Counted from the first letter of the stretch, positions 8,733-17,442 are shown. The stretch is 64,000 nucleotides of DNA from an uncultured Lachnospiraceae bacterium (GCA_934352055.1 CAKRJY010000001.1:563375-627374), one strand, 5' to 3'. Translations and numbers: made by a program. Notes: generated by a model from the letters alone, not told the origin.

Positions 8733-9263
8733 CTAGAACTCCGGTTCAATCAAGCCGTATGTATTACCCTTTCTCTTATAAACAACATTTACTTCCTCTG
8801 TCTCTGCATTCAGGAATACAAAGAAGTCATGTCCCAATAATTCCATCTGCACGCAGGCATCTTCCGGATACATTGGCTTGATACCAAATCTCTTGGTTCG
8901 GATGATACGGATCTCATCATCGTCCTCAGCATCTTTCTCCAGATATTCCTGTGCAAAGAACTTCTCAGCACTCTGCTGCTTTGTCACGATCTTGTTGCGG
9001 TATTTCTTTAATTGACGTTCGATTGTCTCCTCAACTACTTCAATGGAAACATACATGTCATTGCTAACCTGCTCCGCACGGATAACGCTACCCTTTACCG
9101 GTATGGTCACCTCTATCTTTTGGCGTTCTTTCTCAACACTAAGTGTTACATGCGCTTCCGTCTCCGGTGTAAAATATTTCTCCAGCTTGGAGAGTCTGTC
9201 TTCCACTGCCTCCTTCAGTCCATCGGTAAGTTCAATGTTTTTTCCTGTGATTGTAATTCTCAT
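8733..9263 (-). CDS. hpf: Ribosome hibernation-promoting factor, long form
   Basis: 176 aa from the ATG at 9263, since the ATG nine bases earlier sits directly on the GGGG ribosome site. The N-terminal RaiA-like domain (about 1-100) begins MRITITGKNIELTDGLKEAV and includes 'KKYRNKI'. The C-terminal dimerisation domain (about 118-176) has 'KPMYPEDACVQMELLGHDFFVF' and 'VVYKRKGNTYGLIEPEF'. The long form joins two ribosomes into an inactive 100S dimer in stationary phase. It is a single gene with its own promoter. Confidence 0.94.
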   Translation of the reverse strand: MRITITGKNIELTDGLKEAVEDRLSKLEKYFTPETEAHVTLSVEKERQKIEVTIPVKGSVIRAEQVSNDMYVSIEVVEETIERQLKKYRNKIVTKQQSAEKFFAQEYLEKDAEDDDEIRIIRTKRFGIKPMYPEDACVQMELLGHDFFVFLNAETEEVNVVYKRKGNTYGLIEPEF

Positions 9264-9317
9264 GATGTCCATCCCCTTTTCACATTATATTTGATACCGT
9301 GTGAATATCATAATCTA

Positions 9318-9345
9318 ATTATAACATATTACGTTTTCTGAACAA
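9318..9345 (-). promoter_or_regulatory. Candidate promoter of hpf
   Basis: TTGTTC (9340-9345) and TATAAT (9318-9323), spacer 16 bases, on the minus strand, about 55 bases before the hpf start. Confidence 0.5.
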
Positions 9346-9415
9346 GTAGTTTTCTGAAAAATAAAAATAATTTTATAAATTGTTCATACAGTTAAACTGC
9401 GTTTCATCCACTCAT

Positions 9416-9444
9416 TTGCGCTTTATTTCGCAGTTTGCTATAGT
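9416..9444 (+). promoter_or_regulatory. Candidate promoter of the FabG-like gene
   Basis: TTGCGC (9416-9421), 17 bases, TATAGT (9439-9444), about 27 bases before the start codon. Confidence 0.5.
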
Positions 9445-9470
9445 GAATTAAATTAAAGGAGAAAACACTT

Positions 9471-10202
9471 ATGTATAAAACAGCATTTGTATCCGGTGCG
9501 TCCCGCGGCATCGGACGAGCCATTGCCACAGCACTCGCTGCCAACGGATATCATCTGGGACTGACCTGCCAGAAAAACACACAATTATTAGAAACCTTTG
9601 CCGCAGAATTGCGCAAAGATTATCATATTGAAGTATTCACTTTTACCGGAAATATGGGGGATTTTTCTTTTGTAGAAATGGTTGCGCAGGAAATGCTTGC
9701 CCACTTTTCACAAATAGATGTCGTCGTAAACAATGCCGGCATCTCTCATATCGGACTGCTCACAGACATGACACCGGACGATTGGAACCACATAATGTCT
9801 GTGAATTTATCTTCGTGTTTTTACACTGCAAAAGTCTTTGTTCCTTCCATGGTGCAAAAACAAACCGGACGAATCATAAACATTTCTTCCATGTGGGGCA
9901 ATGTCGGTGCATCCTGTGAAGTCGCATATTCAGCTTCTAAGGGTGGTATGCATGCTTTTACAAAAGCACTCGCCAAAGAATTAGCGCCTTCCGGAATTGC
10001 CGTCAATGCGATTGCATGCGGTGTGATCGATACGGATATGAATGCCTTTTTGACGGCAGAAGAACGCGCAGAATTAGAGGCAGAAATTCCTGCCGGACGT
10101 TTTGCGAAACCGGAAGAAGTAGCAGACGCCCTCATCCATCTTGTGGAAAGCCCTGCCTATCTGACCGGTCAGATCATATCCATGGATGGCGGTTATATTT
10201 AG
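9471..10202 (+). CDS. FabG-like short-chain dehydrogenase/reductase
   Basis: 243 aa, classical SDR. Cofactor loop SGASRGIGRAIA, then NNAG, catalytic Ser in 'IINISSMWG' and Tyr/Lys in YSASKGGMHAF, with the C-terminal 'YLTGQIISMDGGY' typical of 3-oxoacyl-ACP reductases. The basic residue near the loop (SRG) favours NADP(H). AAAGGAG lies upstream of the start. It stands alone rather than inside a fatty-acid operon, so it may be a second FabG or act on another substrate. Confidence 0.82.
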   Translation: MYKTAFVSGASRGIGRAIATALAANGYHLGLTCQKNTQLLETFAAELRKDYHIEVFTFTGNMGDFSFVEMVAQEMLAHFSQIDVVVNNAGISHIGLLTDMTPDDWNHIMSVNLSSCFYTAKVFVPSMVQKQTGRIINISSMWGNVGASCEVAYSASKGGMHAFTKALAKELAPSGIAVNAIACGVIDTDMNAFLTAEERAELEAEIPAGRFAKPEEVADALIHLVESPAYLTGQIISMDGGYI

Positions 10203-10289
10203 AGATATCCCCACATGACACGGTTATGTGGCGTTTCGCGCATCAGCTATGCAATATGAGAAATTTGGGCAAAATTAAAATCCCCTGTT

Positions 10290-10317
10290 CTATCATTATT
10301 TTAATTACAAATGATAG
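10290..10317 (+). promoter_or_regulatory. Inverted repeat over the ribosome site of the small XRE gene (putative autoregulatory operator or RNA hairpin)
   Basis: Perfect 8-bp arms CTATCATT (10290-10297) and AATGATAG (10310-10317) with a 12-base AT-rich loop. The right arm runs directly into the AGGAG ribosome site at 10316-10320. Confidence 0.5.
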
Positions 10318-10329
10318 GAGAAAGCACAT

Positions 10330-10674
10330 ATGGCATCTATGCTTTTAGGAGAACGTCTCACAAATCTCATGGAACTGCAAAACACAAACAACAAACAAGT
10401 TTGTGAGTCTTTACATATTCACCCATCCACTTTCAGTGGATATCTGTCTGGGAAACGTCAGCCAAGCTACGATATCCTCATGCGTATGGCAGCCTATTTT
10501 CATACAACCTGTGATTATCTGCTCGGCTATACACCACCACAAAATGATGCATCCGACTTAACTGACGACACACTTGCCCTCCTGCATGCCTGCGGTCAAT
10601 TGCCACCGGAAGGTCAGGAAATGCTCTGGGAAGAAATCAAGCTTATTGTCCGTCTTTATCACAAACAGGATTAA
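10330..10674 (+). CDS. Small XRE-family regulator
   Basis: 114 aa. An XRE helix-turn-helix fills about residues 6-68: 'LLGERLTNLMELQNTNNKQV', then the recognition part 'HIHPSTFSGYLSGKRQPSYD' and 'MAAYFHTTCDYLLGYTP', the usual end of this domain. The C-terminal 40 residues are a short helical tail, perhaps for dimerisation. GGAG lies nine bases upstream. The stop overlaps the convergent WYL gene by four bases. An inverted repeat at the ribosome site suggests self-regulation. Target genes are unknown. Confidence 0.85.
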   Translation: MASMLLGERLTNLMELQNTNNKQVCESLHIHPSTFSGYLSGKRQPSYDILMRMAAYFHTTCDYLLGYTPPQNDASDLTDDTLALLHACGQLPPEGQEMLWEEIKLIVRLYHKQD

Positions 10675-11654
10675 CACTCATACTGTGCCATAATCTGTTT
10701 TAAATGCTTTTCATACGCCTGTCGTACCGAAGCCGGTCGTACAATTTCCACACCAGCGCCAAGTCCGGTGATCCAGCCAAAAAACTGTGGGCTCACTTCC
10801 ACCTCTGTACGCACAAGAATCGCATCGTCCTCGCTTCGCATAAAAACTTCTGTTCCGAAACGGTCAAACATCACACCTGCCATATGTTTCGGCGCACGAA
10901 GGGTAACAATCTCTGCCGTTCCGGCAAACATACTAAATCTCTTTTTCGCATAATTTGCTTTTTGTTTTTCTATCGAAAGAGCCTCCCTGCTTCGAGCCAC
11001 GGAAAACTCCTGTGCTCCCATAATCTTATCCACGCGATAGTGCCGGACATCCCCAGCCTCTTCATCCCACGCGACCAGATAATAGTATTCATTATCCCAT
11101 AACAAAAATGCCGGACTCACCTGATACTTCTTTCCCTGATGGCGCAGCACCTGTTCCTTTTTTTCATTCCACTCCAAATATTGGAATGTCATCTGCTGAT
11201 TATCATCAATGCAGTTATAAATCTCGTCAATCGTATAATAAATACGTTCATTTGCCATTTTAACACGATCCGATACCACCACCTGGCGATGCAGATGCTT
11301 TCCCTGATAGGTACTTCCCAGTTGTTCGATCTTATGCACCAGCTCACGTGATTTTTTCTCTGTGATAAACTTTGATGCCGCCACAGCATCGACAAGCAAT
11401 TTTAATTCTGCCAGTTCAAACGTACGCTCCGCTAAATAAAACCCATTTTGTTCCGGCGCTTTTTCAATTTCCATTCCATAATCCTGCAGCGCACGGATAT
11501 CACGATAGATACTTTTGCGCTCTGCCGGAATTTCTTTTGCTTCCAGTCGCTCTATGATCTGCCCTGCCGTGATCGGATGCTCTTCATCTGTTTCACGTAA
11601 AAAAATTTCCATTATATAAAGAAGTTTCTGCTTCTGATTTCCCATATTTGCCAT
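10671..11654 (-). CDS. WYL-domain transcriptional regulator
   Basis: 327 aa from the ATG at 11654, chosen because GAGGTG lies four bases upstream; the frame is open further up without a ribosome site. A winged helix-turn-helix (about 5-75) has 'PITAGQIIERLEAKEIPAERKSIYRDI' and 'LQDYGMEI'. The WYL ligand domain (about 135-220) has 'FQYLEWN', 'YQVSPAFLLWDNEYYYLVAW' and 'RHYRVDKI'; a WCX-like C-terminal extension follows. WYL domains bind nucleic acids or nucleotide-like ligands in studied members. It is divergent from the glycerol operon, which it may control. Confidence 0.88.
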   Translation of the reverse strand: MANMGNQKQKLLYIMEIFLRETDEEHPITAGQIIERLEAKEIPAERKSIYRDIRALQDYGMEIEKAPEQNGFYLAERTFELAELKLLVDAVAASKFITEKKSRELVHKIEQLGSTYQGKHLHRQVVVSDRVKMANERIYYTIDEIYNCIDDNQQMTFQYLEWNEKKEQVLRHQGKKYQVSPAFLLWDNEYYYLVAWDEEAGDVRHYRVDKIMGAQEFSVARSREALSIEKQKANYAKKRFSMFAGTAEIVTLRAPKHMAGVMFDRFGTEVFMRSEDDAILVRTEVEVSPQFFGWITGLGAGVEIVRPASVRQAYEKHLKQIMAQYEC

Positions 11655-11712
11655 GTGACACCTCGTTAAAAAATTAACTTTTAGAAATAACCCATTTTTT
11701 GGGTTTTGGGTA

Positions 11713-11741
11713 TTGTACGCACCAATTTCACGTGTTATAAT
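11713..11741 (+). promoter_or_regulatory. Promoter of the glycerol-3-phosphate operon
   Basis: TTGTAC (11713-11718), 17 bases, TATAAT (11736-11741). Transcription would start near 11748, giving a leader of about 110 bases that contains the terminator at 11783-11833. Confidence 0.7.
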
Positions 11742-11782
11742 CATAGCATAAATTAAAAAATAAATAAATTACCAGAGATGAG

Positions 11783-11833
11783 AGCAAGGTAGATAGGCGA
11801 AGGACATTCGCTTTATTTAGCCTTGCTTTTTTT
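11783..11833 (+). terminator. Leader terminator, probable GlpP antitermination target
   Basis: AGCAAGG (11783-11789) pairs with CCTTGCT (11821-11827) and the stem continues inward to GGCGAA/TTCGCT-type pairing around a GGACA loop (11802-11806), then a U-run (11827-11833). It lies between promoter and start codon of the operon. In Bacillus, GlpP with glycerol-3-phosphate prevents termination at such a leader hairpin; a glpP gene is present at 17505-18071. Confidence 0.75.
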
Positions 11834-11857
11834 ATGTAAAGAAAGGAGTCGTTACAT

Positions 11858-13291
11858 ATGTATGATGTAGCAATTGTTGGTGCTGGTGTAGTTGGCAGTG
11901 CCATCGCAAGAGAATTATCTAAGTACAAAGTAAACGCTTGCGTCATTGAAAGAGACGAAGACGTTTGCAACGGAACATCAAAAGCCAATAGTGCGATTGT
12001 TCACGCTGGTTTTGATGCTACCCCAGGAACATTAAAGGCACAGTTAAATGTCAGAGGAAATGAGATGATGGATCAGTTATCAAAAGATCTTGACTTCCCA
12101 TTCAAGAGAAATGGTTCCCTGGTTGTATGTACAAAGGAACAGGATCCTGCACTCTTAGATGAATTATTAGAAAAAGGTAAGAAAAACGGTGTTCCGGATC
12201 TTCGCATCTTAGATCGTGACGAACTCATTAAAATGGAGCCAAACCTCGCTGATGATGTAGTAAAAGCACTTTACGCTCCTACTGGTGCTATCGTTTGTCC
12301 ATTCCACTTAACAATGGCATTTGCAGAAAACGCTGCTGATAACGGTGTTGAATTCTTCTTAAATACAGAAGTAACAGACATCAGCAAAGCAGATGATCAT
12401 TACGTAATCAAAACGGACAAAGATACCATCGAAGCAAAGGTTGTTGTAAACGCAGCCGGTGTTTACGCAGACAAGTTCAACAACATGGTAAGCGACAACA
12501 AGTTAGAAATCATCGCTCGTCGTGGACAGTACATGCTTTTAGATAAAGATGCCGGAACTCATGTAAGTCATACTGTTTTCCAGCTGCCTAGCAAAATGGG
12601 TAAGGGTGTTCTTGTAACTCCTACCGTACATGGCAACCTTTTGGTTGGTCCTACTGCTGAAGATATCGACAACAAGGAAGGCGTTAACACAACAGAAGAA
12701 GGACTTGCATCCCTTGGTGCAACAAGTTCCCGGTCTGTTAAGAATCTTCCACTTCGTCAGGTTATCACATCTTTCGCAGGCCTTCGTGCTCACGAAGTTG
12801 GTGGTGACTTTGTAATCGGTGAAGCAAAAGACGCTGAAGGCTTCTTTAACGCAGCCGGTATCGAATCACCTGGTCTTTCATCAGCACCAGCCATCGGTGA
12901 AATGCTTGCAGCATTAGTTGCCGAGAAGTTAGGTTTAGAGAAAGATCCTTCCTTCAACGGTATCCGCAAGGGCATTTTAAATCCTGCTAACCTTTCTATC
13001 GAAGAAAGAAACGAATTAATCAAGAAAGAGCCTGCATATGGTAACATCATTTGCCGTTGCGAAATGATTACAGAAGGTGAAATCTTAGATGCGATTCATA
13101 GAACTTTAGGTGCCAGATCTTTAGATGCTGTAAAACGTAGAACAAGAGCTGGTATGGGACGTTGCCAATCTGGCTTCTGCTCACCAAAAACAATGGAAAT
13201 TCTGGAGCGTGAAGTTCCAATGAGCATGTTTGATGTAACTAAGAACGGCAAAGATGCCAAAATCGTATACGGTTACAACAAGAAGATATAA
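11858..13291 (+). CDS. GlpA-like FAD-dependent glycerol-3-phosphate dehydrogenase with BFD-like iron-sulfur domain
   Basis: 477 aa. N-terminal FAD fold 'DVAIVGAGVVGSAIARELS' and a DAO-type body ('NGTSKANSAIVHAGFDATPGT' in two parts) as in glycerol-3-phosphate dehydrogenases. A C-terminal [2Fe-2S] BFD-like domain (about 395-460) has Cys in 'ICRCEMITEGE' and 'GRCQSGFCSP', as in the anaerobic GlpA subunit. It is the first gene of a three-gene operon (15 bases to the next). The leader points to GlpP control, which supports oxidation of glycerol-3-phosphate to dihydroxyacetone phosphate. Codon use is strongly biased, suggesting high expression. Confidence 0.85.
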   Translation: MYDVAIVGAGVVGSAIARELSKYKVNACVIERDEDVCNGTSKANSAIVHAGFDATPGTLKAQLNVRGNEMMDQLSKDLDFPFKRNGSLVVCTKEQDPALLDELLEKGKKNGVPDLRILDRDELIKMEPNLADDVVKALYAPTGAIVCPFHLTMAFAENAADNGVEFFLNTEVTDISKADDHYVIKTDKDTIEAKVVVNAAGVYADKFNNMVSDNKLEIIARRGQYMLLDKDAGTHVSHTVFQLPSKMGKGVLVTPTVHGNLLVGPTAEDIDNKEGVNTTEEGLASLGATSSRSVKNLPLRQVITSFAGLRAHEVGGDFVIGEAKDAEGFFNAAGIESPGLSSAPAIGEMLAALVAEKLGLEKDPSFNGIRKGILNPANLSIEERNELIKKEPAYGNIICRCEMITEGEILDAIHRTLGARSLDAVKRRTRAGMGRCQSGFCSPKTMEILEREVPMSMFDVTKNGKDAKIVYGYNKKI

Positions 13292-13305
13292 GGAGGAGCA
13301 CGAAA

Positions 13306-14565
13306 ATGAAATATGATTTAGTCATCGTTGGTGGTGGTCCTGCAGGTCTTGCTGCTGCTATCGCTGCAAAAGATAATGGAATTGATAGTATCTTAATTAT
13401 TGAAAGAGATCGCGAATTAGGCGGTATCTTAAACCAGTGTATTCACAATGGTTTCGGTCTTCATACATTTAAGGAAGAGCTTACCGGTCCTGAATATGCA
13501 TCACGTTTCATCGCACAGGTTGAGGAACGTGGCATTGAATATAAATTAAACACCATGGTTATGGATATTTCCAATGACAAGGTTGTTACAGCTATGAACT
13601 CTACAGACGGCATGTTCACAATCGAAGCTAAGGCTGTTGTTCTTGCTATGGGATGCCGTGAACGTTCTCGTGGAGCATTAAACATTCCTGGATATCGTCC
13701 AGCAGGTATCTTCTCTGCAGGAACAGCCCAGAGACTTGTAAACATCGAGGGTTACATGCCAGGTCGTCGTGTTGTAATCTTAGGTTCCGGTGATATCGGA
13801 TTGATCATGGCACGTCGTATGACATTAGAGGGAGCTAAGGTTCTTGCTGTTGCAGAATTGATGCCATACTCTGGTGGATTAAAGAGAAATATTGTACAGT
13901 GCTTGAATGACTTTGATATTCCACTTTACCTCTCTCACACTGTTGTAGACATTCAGGGTAAAGAAAGAGTAGAAGGTATTACCATCGCTGAAGTTGGTCC
14001 AGATCGTAAGCCAATCCCTGGTACAGAAATCCACTATGATTGCGATACTTTACTTCTCTCTTGTGGTCTTTTACCAGAAAACGAGCTTTCTAAGACAGCT
14101 GGTGTCACTTTAAGTCCTATCACATCCGGTCCTGTTGTTAATGACAGCTTAGAGACAAACATCCCTGGTGTATTCGCTTGTGGTAACGTACTTCACGTAC
14201 ATGACCTTGTAGATTTCGTTTCACAGGAAGCTACAAACGCAGGTAAAAACGCTGCGAAATACATCAAAGATGGTGAAATTACATCTGCTAAGCAGATTGA
14301 AATTCTTCCAGTTGACGGTGTTCGTTACACTGTTCCGAAATATATTCGTCCTGAAGTTATGGATGACACTTTAACGGTTCGTTTCCGTGTTGGCCAGGTA
14401 TACAAGGGATGTGCTATTGCTACATACTTCGGCGATGAGCTGATTTCTAAGAGAAAACGTCCAGTTATGGCACCGGGTGAAATGGAACAGGTTGTTCTGA
14501 AGAAGTCTCAGTTAGCTGAGTATCCGGACATTGAAAATATTACAATCAAAATTGAGGAGGCATAA
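13306..14565 (+). CDS. FAD/NAD(P)-binding disulfide-oxidoreductase-type subunit
   Basis: 419 aa with two dinucleotide folds: 'DLVIVGGGPAGLAAAIAAKD' at the N terminus and 'RRVVILGSGDIGLIMARRM' near 160. 'LNQCIHNGFGLHTF' near 45 and 'ALAMGCRERSRGALNIPGYRP'-type text (VVLAMGCRERSRGA) are typical of the oxidoreductases found beside GlpA-like proteins. A late 'NIPGVFACGNVLHVHDLVDFVS' closes the FAD site. It probably carries electrons between the GlpA-like subunit and NAD(P) or another carrier. It is the second gene of the operon, three bases before the DUF1667 gene. Confidence 0.83.
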   Translation: MKYDLVIVGGGPAGLAAAIAAKDNGIDSILIIERDRELGGILNQCIHNGFGLHTFKEELTGPEYASRFIAQVEERGIEYKLNTMVMDISNDKVVTAMNSTDGMFTIEAKAVVLAMGCRERSRGALNIPGYRPAGIFSAGTAQRLVNIEGYMPGRRVVILGSGDIGLIMARRMTLEGAKVLAVAELMPYSGGLKRNIVQCLNDFDIPLYLSHTVVDIQGKERVEGITIAEVGPDRKPIPGTEIHYDCDTLLLSCGLLPENELSKTAGVTLSPITSGPVVNDSLETNIPGVFACGNVLHVHDLVDFVSQEATNAGKNAAKYIKDGEITSAKQIEILPVDGVRYTVPKYIRPEVMDDTLTVRFRVGQVYKGCAIATYFGDELISKRKRPVMAPGEMEQVVLKKSQLAEYPDIENITIKIEEA

Positions 14566-14567
14566 GG

Positions 14568-14933
14568 ATGGAAACAAGAGAATTAATTTGTATCGGCTGT
14601 CCTATGGGATGCAGCCTTAAAGTAACATTAGAAAATGGCGAGGTTACCGAAGTTACCGGAAACACTTGTCCAAATGGCGAAAAATACGCAAAGAAGGAAT
14701 GCACGAATCCTACAAGAATCGTTACCTCTTCTGTTCGTGTAAAAGGCGGAAAAATCAACATGGTTTCCTGCAAGACAAGAGAAGATATTCCAAAGGGAAT
14801 GATCTTCGATATCTGCAAAGCCTTGGAAAATGTTGTTGTTACTGCACCAGTCGCTATCGGCGACGTTCTTCTCGCTGACGTTTGTGGAACAGGCGTTGAC
14901 GTTGTAGCTACAAAAGAAGTTGACATGAAATAA
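14568..14933 (+). CDS. DUF1667 protein, small cysteine-rich partner of the glycerol-3-phosphate operon
   Basis: 121 aa. Cysteines at 'LICIGCPMGCSL', 'GNTCPNG' and 'KKECTNP' form a probable iron-sulfur or zinc site in the first 50 residues, followed by 'VTSSVRVKGGKINMVSCKT' and a C-terminal 'VATKEVDMK'. DUF1667 proteins regularly accompany the GlpA-like and disulfide-type subunits in Firmicutes, and the present order is the usual one. A role as an electron-transfer subunit is likely but unproven. Confidence 0.85.
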   Translation: METRELICIGCPMGCSLKVTLENGEVTEVTGNTCPNGEKYAKKECTNPTRIVTSSVRVKGGKINMVSCKTREDIPKGMIFDICKALENVVVTAPVAIGDVLLADVCGTGVDVVATKEVDMK

Positions 14934-14991
14934 TAGTCTTTTTTGGGAAGCGTGGAGTTTTATATAAGGGGTTTAATAAGGGTATAAAAAA

Positions 14992-15020
14992 GAGGCCGTT
15001 GGGGAACGGCTTCTTTTTTT
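14992..15020 (+). terminator. Terminator of the glycerol-3-phosphate operon
   Basis: GAGGCCGTT (14992-15000), loop GGGG, AACGGCTTC (15005-15013), then a run of T. Confidence 0.9.
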
Positions 15021-15085
15021 GTGCCATTTTCATCCAAATAATCTACAACTCATACAAAGAAATTCAGTGCAAAACCCACCTCCTG

Positions 15086-15094
15086 TGCTATAAT
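15086..15094 (+). promoter_or_regulatory. Extended -10 promoter of the MATE gene
   Basis: TGCTATAAT at 15086-15094; no clear -35. About 45 bases before the start codon. Confidence 0.45.
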
Positions 15095-15138
15095 AAATTT
15101 TATGCGTTTTAAGTATCTATAAAAGAAAGGAACAAACC

Positions 15139-16506
15139 ATGAATCAGGATAAAGAATTCTTAGGTACCGAACCGATCGGTAAACTGTTATTTCAACTAGC
15201 GATTCCAACGGTCATCGCACAGCTTGTCAACATGCTCTACAACATCGTAGACCGTATTTATATTGGACATATTCCGGAAGTCGGCAGTCTCGCCCTTACC
15301 GGCGTTGGCGTCTGTATGCCAATCATTATGCTTGTCTCCGCTTTTGCCTGCCTCGTCAGCTCAGGCGGTGCTCCACGTGCATCGATTGCCATGGGTAAAG
15401 GAGACCATGCTTCTGCCGAAAAAATCCTTGCCGGCTGCTTCAGTCTGCAAATTATCGTTTCTGTCATTTTAACCTTTGTGATTCTTGTATTCAATCGCGA
15501 TCTGCTCTTACTGTTTGGTGCAAGCGAAAATACCATTTCCTATGCAACATCCTATATGAGCCTCTATGCGTTTGGAACCATATTTGTACAGATGACACTC
15601 GGCCTCAATGCTTTTATCACAGCACAGGGCTTTGCCAAAGATGGTATGAAAACCGTTTTGATCGGTGCTGTCATTAATATTATCCTGGATCCTATTTTTA
15701 TCTTTGGTCTTCACATGGGTGTAAGAGGTGCAGCGCTTGCTACCATCATTTCGCAGGGTTGTTCCTGCCTGTGGTGCCTCCACTTCTTACTTAGTAAGAA
15801 AACCTTTTTGCGCATCCGCAAGGAAAATCTACTCGCCGGGCTTTCCCTCATGCCACCATGTGTTGCACTTGGACTTTCTGCATTTATTATGCAGTCAACC
15901 GAAAGTATCATCTCTATGTGCTTCAACTCTTCTCTGTTAAAATACGGCGGAGATATTGCCGTTGGCGCCATGACGATTTTAACCAGCGTTATGCAATTTG
16001 CTATGTTACCTCTGCAAGGTGTCGCACAGGGAGCACAGCCAATTACCAGTTATAACTTCGGTGCAAAAAATAGCGACCGTGTAAAGAAAAGTTTCCAGTT
16101 GCTTTTGCTGACAAGTCTTGCCTACTCTGTACTTCTCTGGATTTGTGTTGAAGCTTTTCCACAGGCTTTCGCCGGTATGTTTACAAACGATGCGACGCTT
16201 CTAGCCTTTTCCGCAAATGCGCTTCGTATCTATTGCGGCGCACTCTTCATGATGGGAATCCAGATTGCATGTCAGATGACATTTGTTTCTACCGGAAATG
16301 CGCTCTGTTCTATCATCGTTGCCATTATGCGTAAATTTGTGCTGCTTGTACCGCTCATTTATATCCTGCCACACTTTATGGCAGATAAGACCATCGCTGT
16401 CTATACAGCAGAACCAATTGCTGACTTTATCGCGGTCACCTTTACCGCCATCCTTTTTGGCATTCAATTTAATAAAGCCTTGAAGAAGCTGCATGCATCA
16501 TCATGA
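15139..16506 (+). CDS. MATE-family efflux transporter
   Basis: 455 aa, about 12 membrane segments. It begins 'LGTEPIGKLLFQLAIPTVIAQLVNMLYNIVDRIYIG' (read in two parts), the signature first helix of MATE pumps, and repeats the fold in the second half ('LLKYGGDIAVGAMTILTSVMQF', 'GVAQGAQPITSYNFGAKN'). MATE proteins export cationic compounds using Na+ or H+. AAAGGAAC precedes the start. The stop overlaps the next gene by four bases (ATGA), so the two are co-transcribed. Substrate unknown. Confidence 0.92.
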   Translation: MNQDKEFLGTEPIGKLLFQLAIPTVIAQLVNMLYNIVDRIYIGHIPEVGSLALTGVGVCMPIIMLVSAFACLVSSGGAPRASIAMGKGDHASAEKILAGCFSLQIIVSVILTFVILVFNRDLLLLFGASENTISYATSYMSLYAFGTIFVQMTLGLNAFITAQGFAKDGMKTVLIGAVINIILDPIFIFGLHMGVRGAALATIISQGCSCLWCLHFLLSKKTFLRIRKENLLAGLSLMPPCVALGLSAFIMQSTESIISMCFNSSLLKYGGDIAVGAMTILTSVMQFAMLPLQGVAQGAQPITSYNFGAKNSDRVKKSFQLLLLTSLAYSVLLWICVEAFPQAFAGMFTNDATLLAFSANALRIYCGALFMMGIQIACQMTFVSTGNALCSIIVAIMRKFVLLVPLIYILPHFMADKTIAVYTAEPIADFIAVTFTAILFGIQFNKALKKLHASS

Positions 16507-17417
16507 AAAGAACCATTGATTATACCATTGAAGAAAAAGATAATGGCATACGCATCGAACAGTTTTTAAGACGTCAGGGATTTTCCGGACAAAATCTGAC
16601 CCTGATCAAGCGCATGCCGGAAAACACCCTGCGAAACGGTGCCTTTGTTTATATGCGAGACACCGTGCATACAGGGGATCATCTGCGCATCCAGATTAAC
16701 GAGGAGAACTCCTCCGAAAAGATTCCACCGGTAGAACTGCCTCTTGCTATTGTTTATGAGGACGAAGATATCATCGTCGTAAATAAACCCGCCGGTATGC
16801 CCATTCATCCTTCAATGGCCAATTACGAGAATTCTCTGGCAAATGCTTTGGCTTATTATTATGAAAAACAGGGGAAATCTTTCATTTTCCGCTGTACCAA
16901 CCGTTTGGATCGTGACACGTCCGGTCTTACCATTATCGCCAAGCATCTGGTCGCATCCAGCATTTTATCGGATGCTGTAGCGAAAAAAGAAGTAAAGCGC
17001 GAATATCTTGCCATCTGTAGTGGCCACCCGACACCTGCCGAGGGTACCATTGATGCGCCACTTGCAAGAGTAGAAGGAACAATACTTGCAAGAACAGTAG
17101 ATTTTGAAAAAGGTGACCGCGCCATCACACACTACCGTGTTGTTATGCCTTTATTGGATCATGCTGTTGTTGCGCTGCAATTAGAGACCGGCCGCACGCA
17201 TCAGATTCGCGTCCATATGAAGCATATCGGTTATCCGCTGATTGGTGACTATCTTTATCACCCTGACATGCGCTACATGAAGCGCCAGGCACTGCATTCC
17301 TATCGCATGCAGTTTGTGCATCCCATCACAAAAGAGCTCATGACCTTTACGGCTCCTTTGCCGGATGACATGCAACAGACCCTTGCAGCACTTTCTATAG
17401 AGGATGTCGTACAATAA
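16503..17417 (+). CDS. RluA-family pseudouridine synthase
   Basis: 304 aa. An S4-like N-terminal part ('RIEQFLRRQGFSGQNLTLIK') is followed by the catalytic domain: 'IVVNKPAGMPIHPS', then NRLDRDTSGL with the catalytic Asp, and 'ALQLETGRTHQIRVHMKHIG' plus 'LIGDYLYHP'. The family usually has HRLD; here Asn replaces the His, which is outside the catalytic Asp. It probably modifies large-subunit rRNA, as RluD does. It overlaps the MATE gene start-stop and ends before a hairpin shared with glpP. Confidence 0.9.
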   Translation: MKRTIDYTIEEKDNGIRIEQFLRRQGFSGQNLTLIKRMPENTLRNGAFVYMRDTVHTGDHLRIQINEENSSEKIPPVELPLAIVYEDEDIIVVNKPAGMPIHPSMANYENSLANALAYYYEKQGKSFIFRCTNRLDRDTSGLTIIAKHLVASSILSDAVAKKEVKREYLAICSGHPTPAEGTIDAPLARVEGTILARTVDFEKGDRAITHYRVVMPLLDHAVVALQLETGRTHQIRVHMKHIGYPLIGDYLYHPDMRYMKRQALHSYRMQFVHPITKELMTFTAPLPDDMQQTLAALSIEDVVQ

Positions 17418-17442
17418 AACAAACCAGTCTTTTTTAACAACA

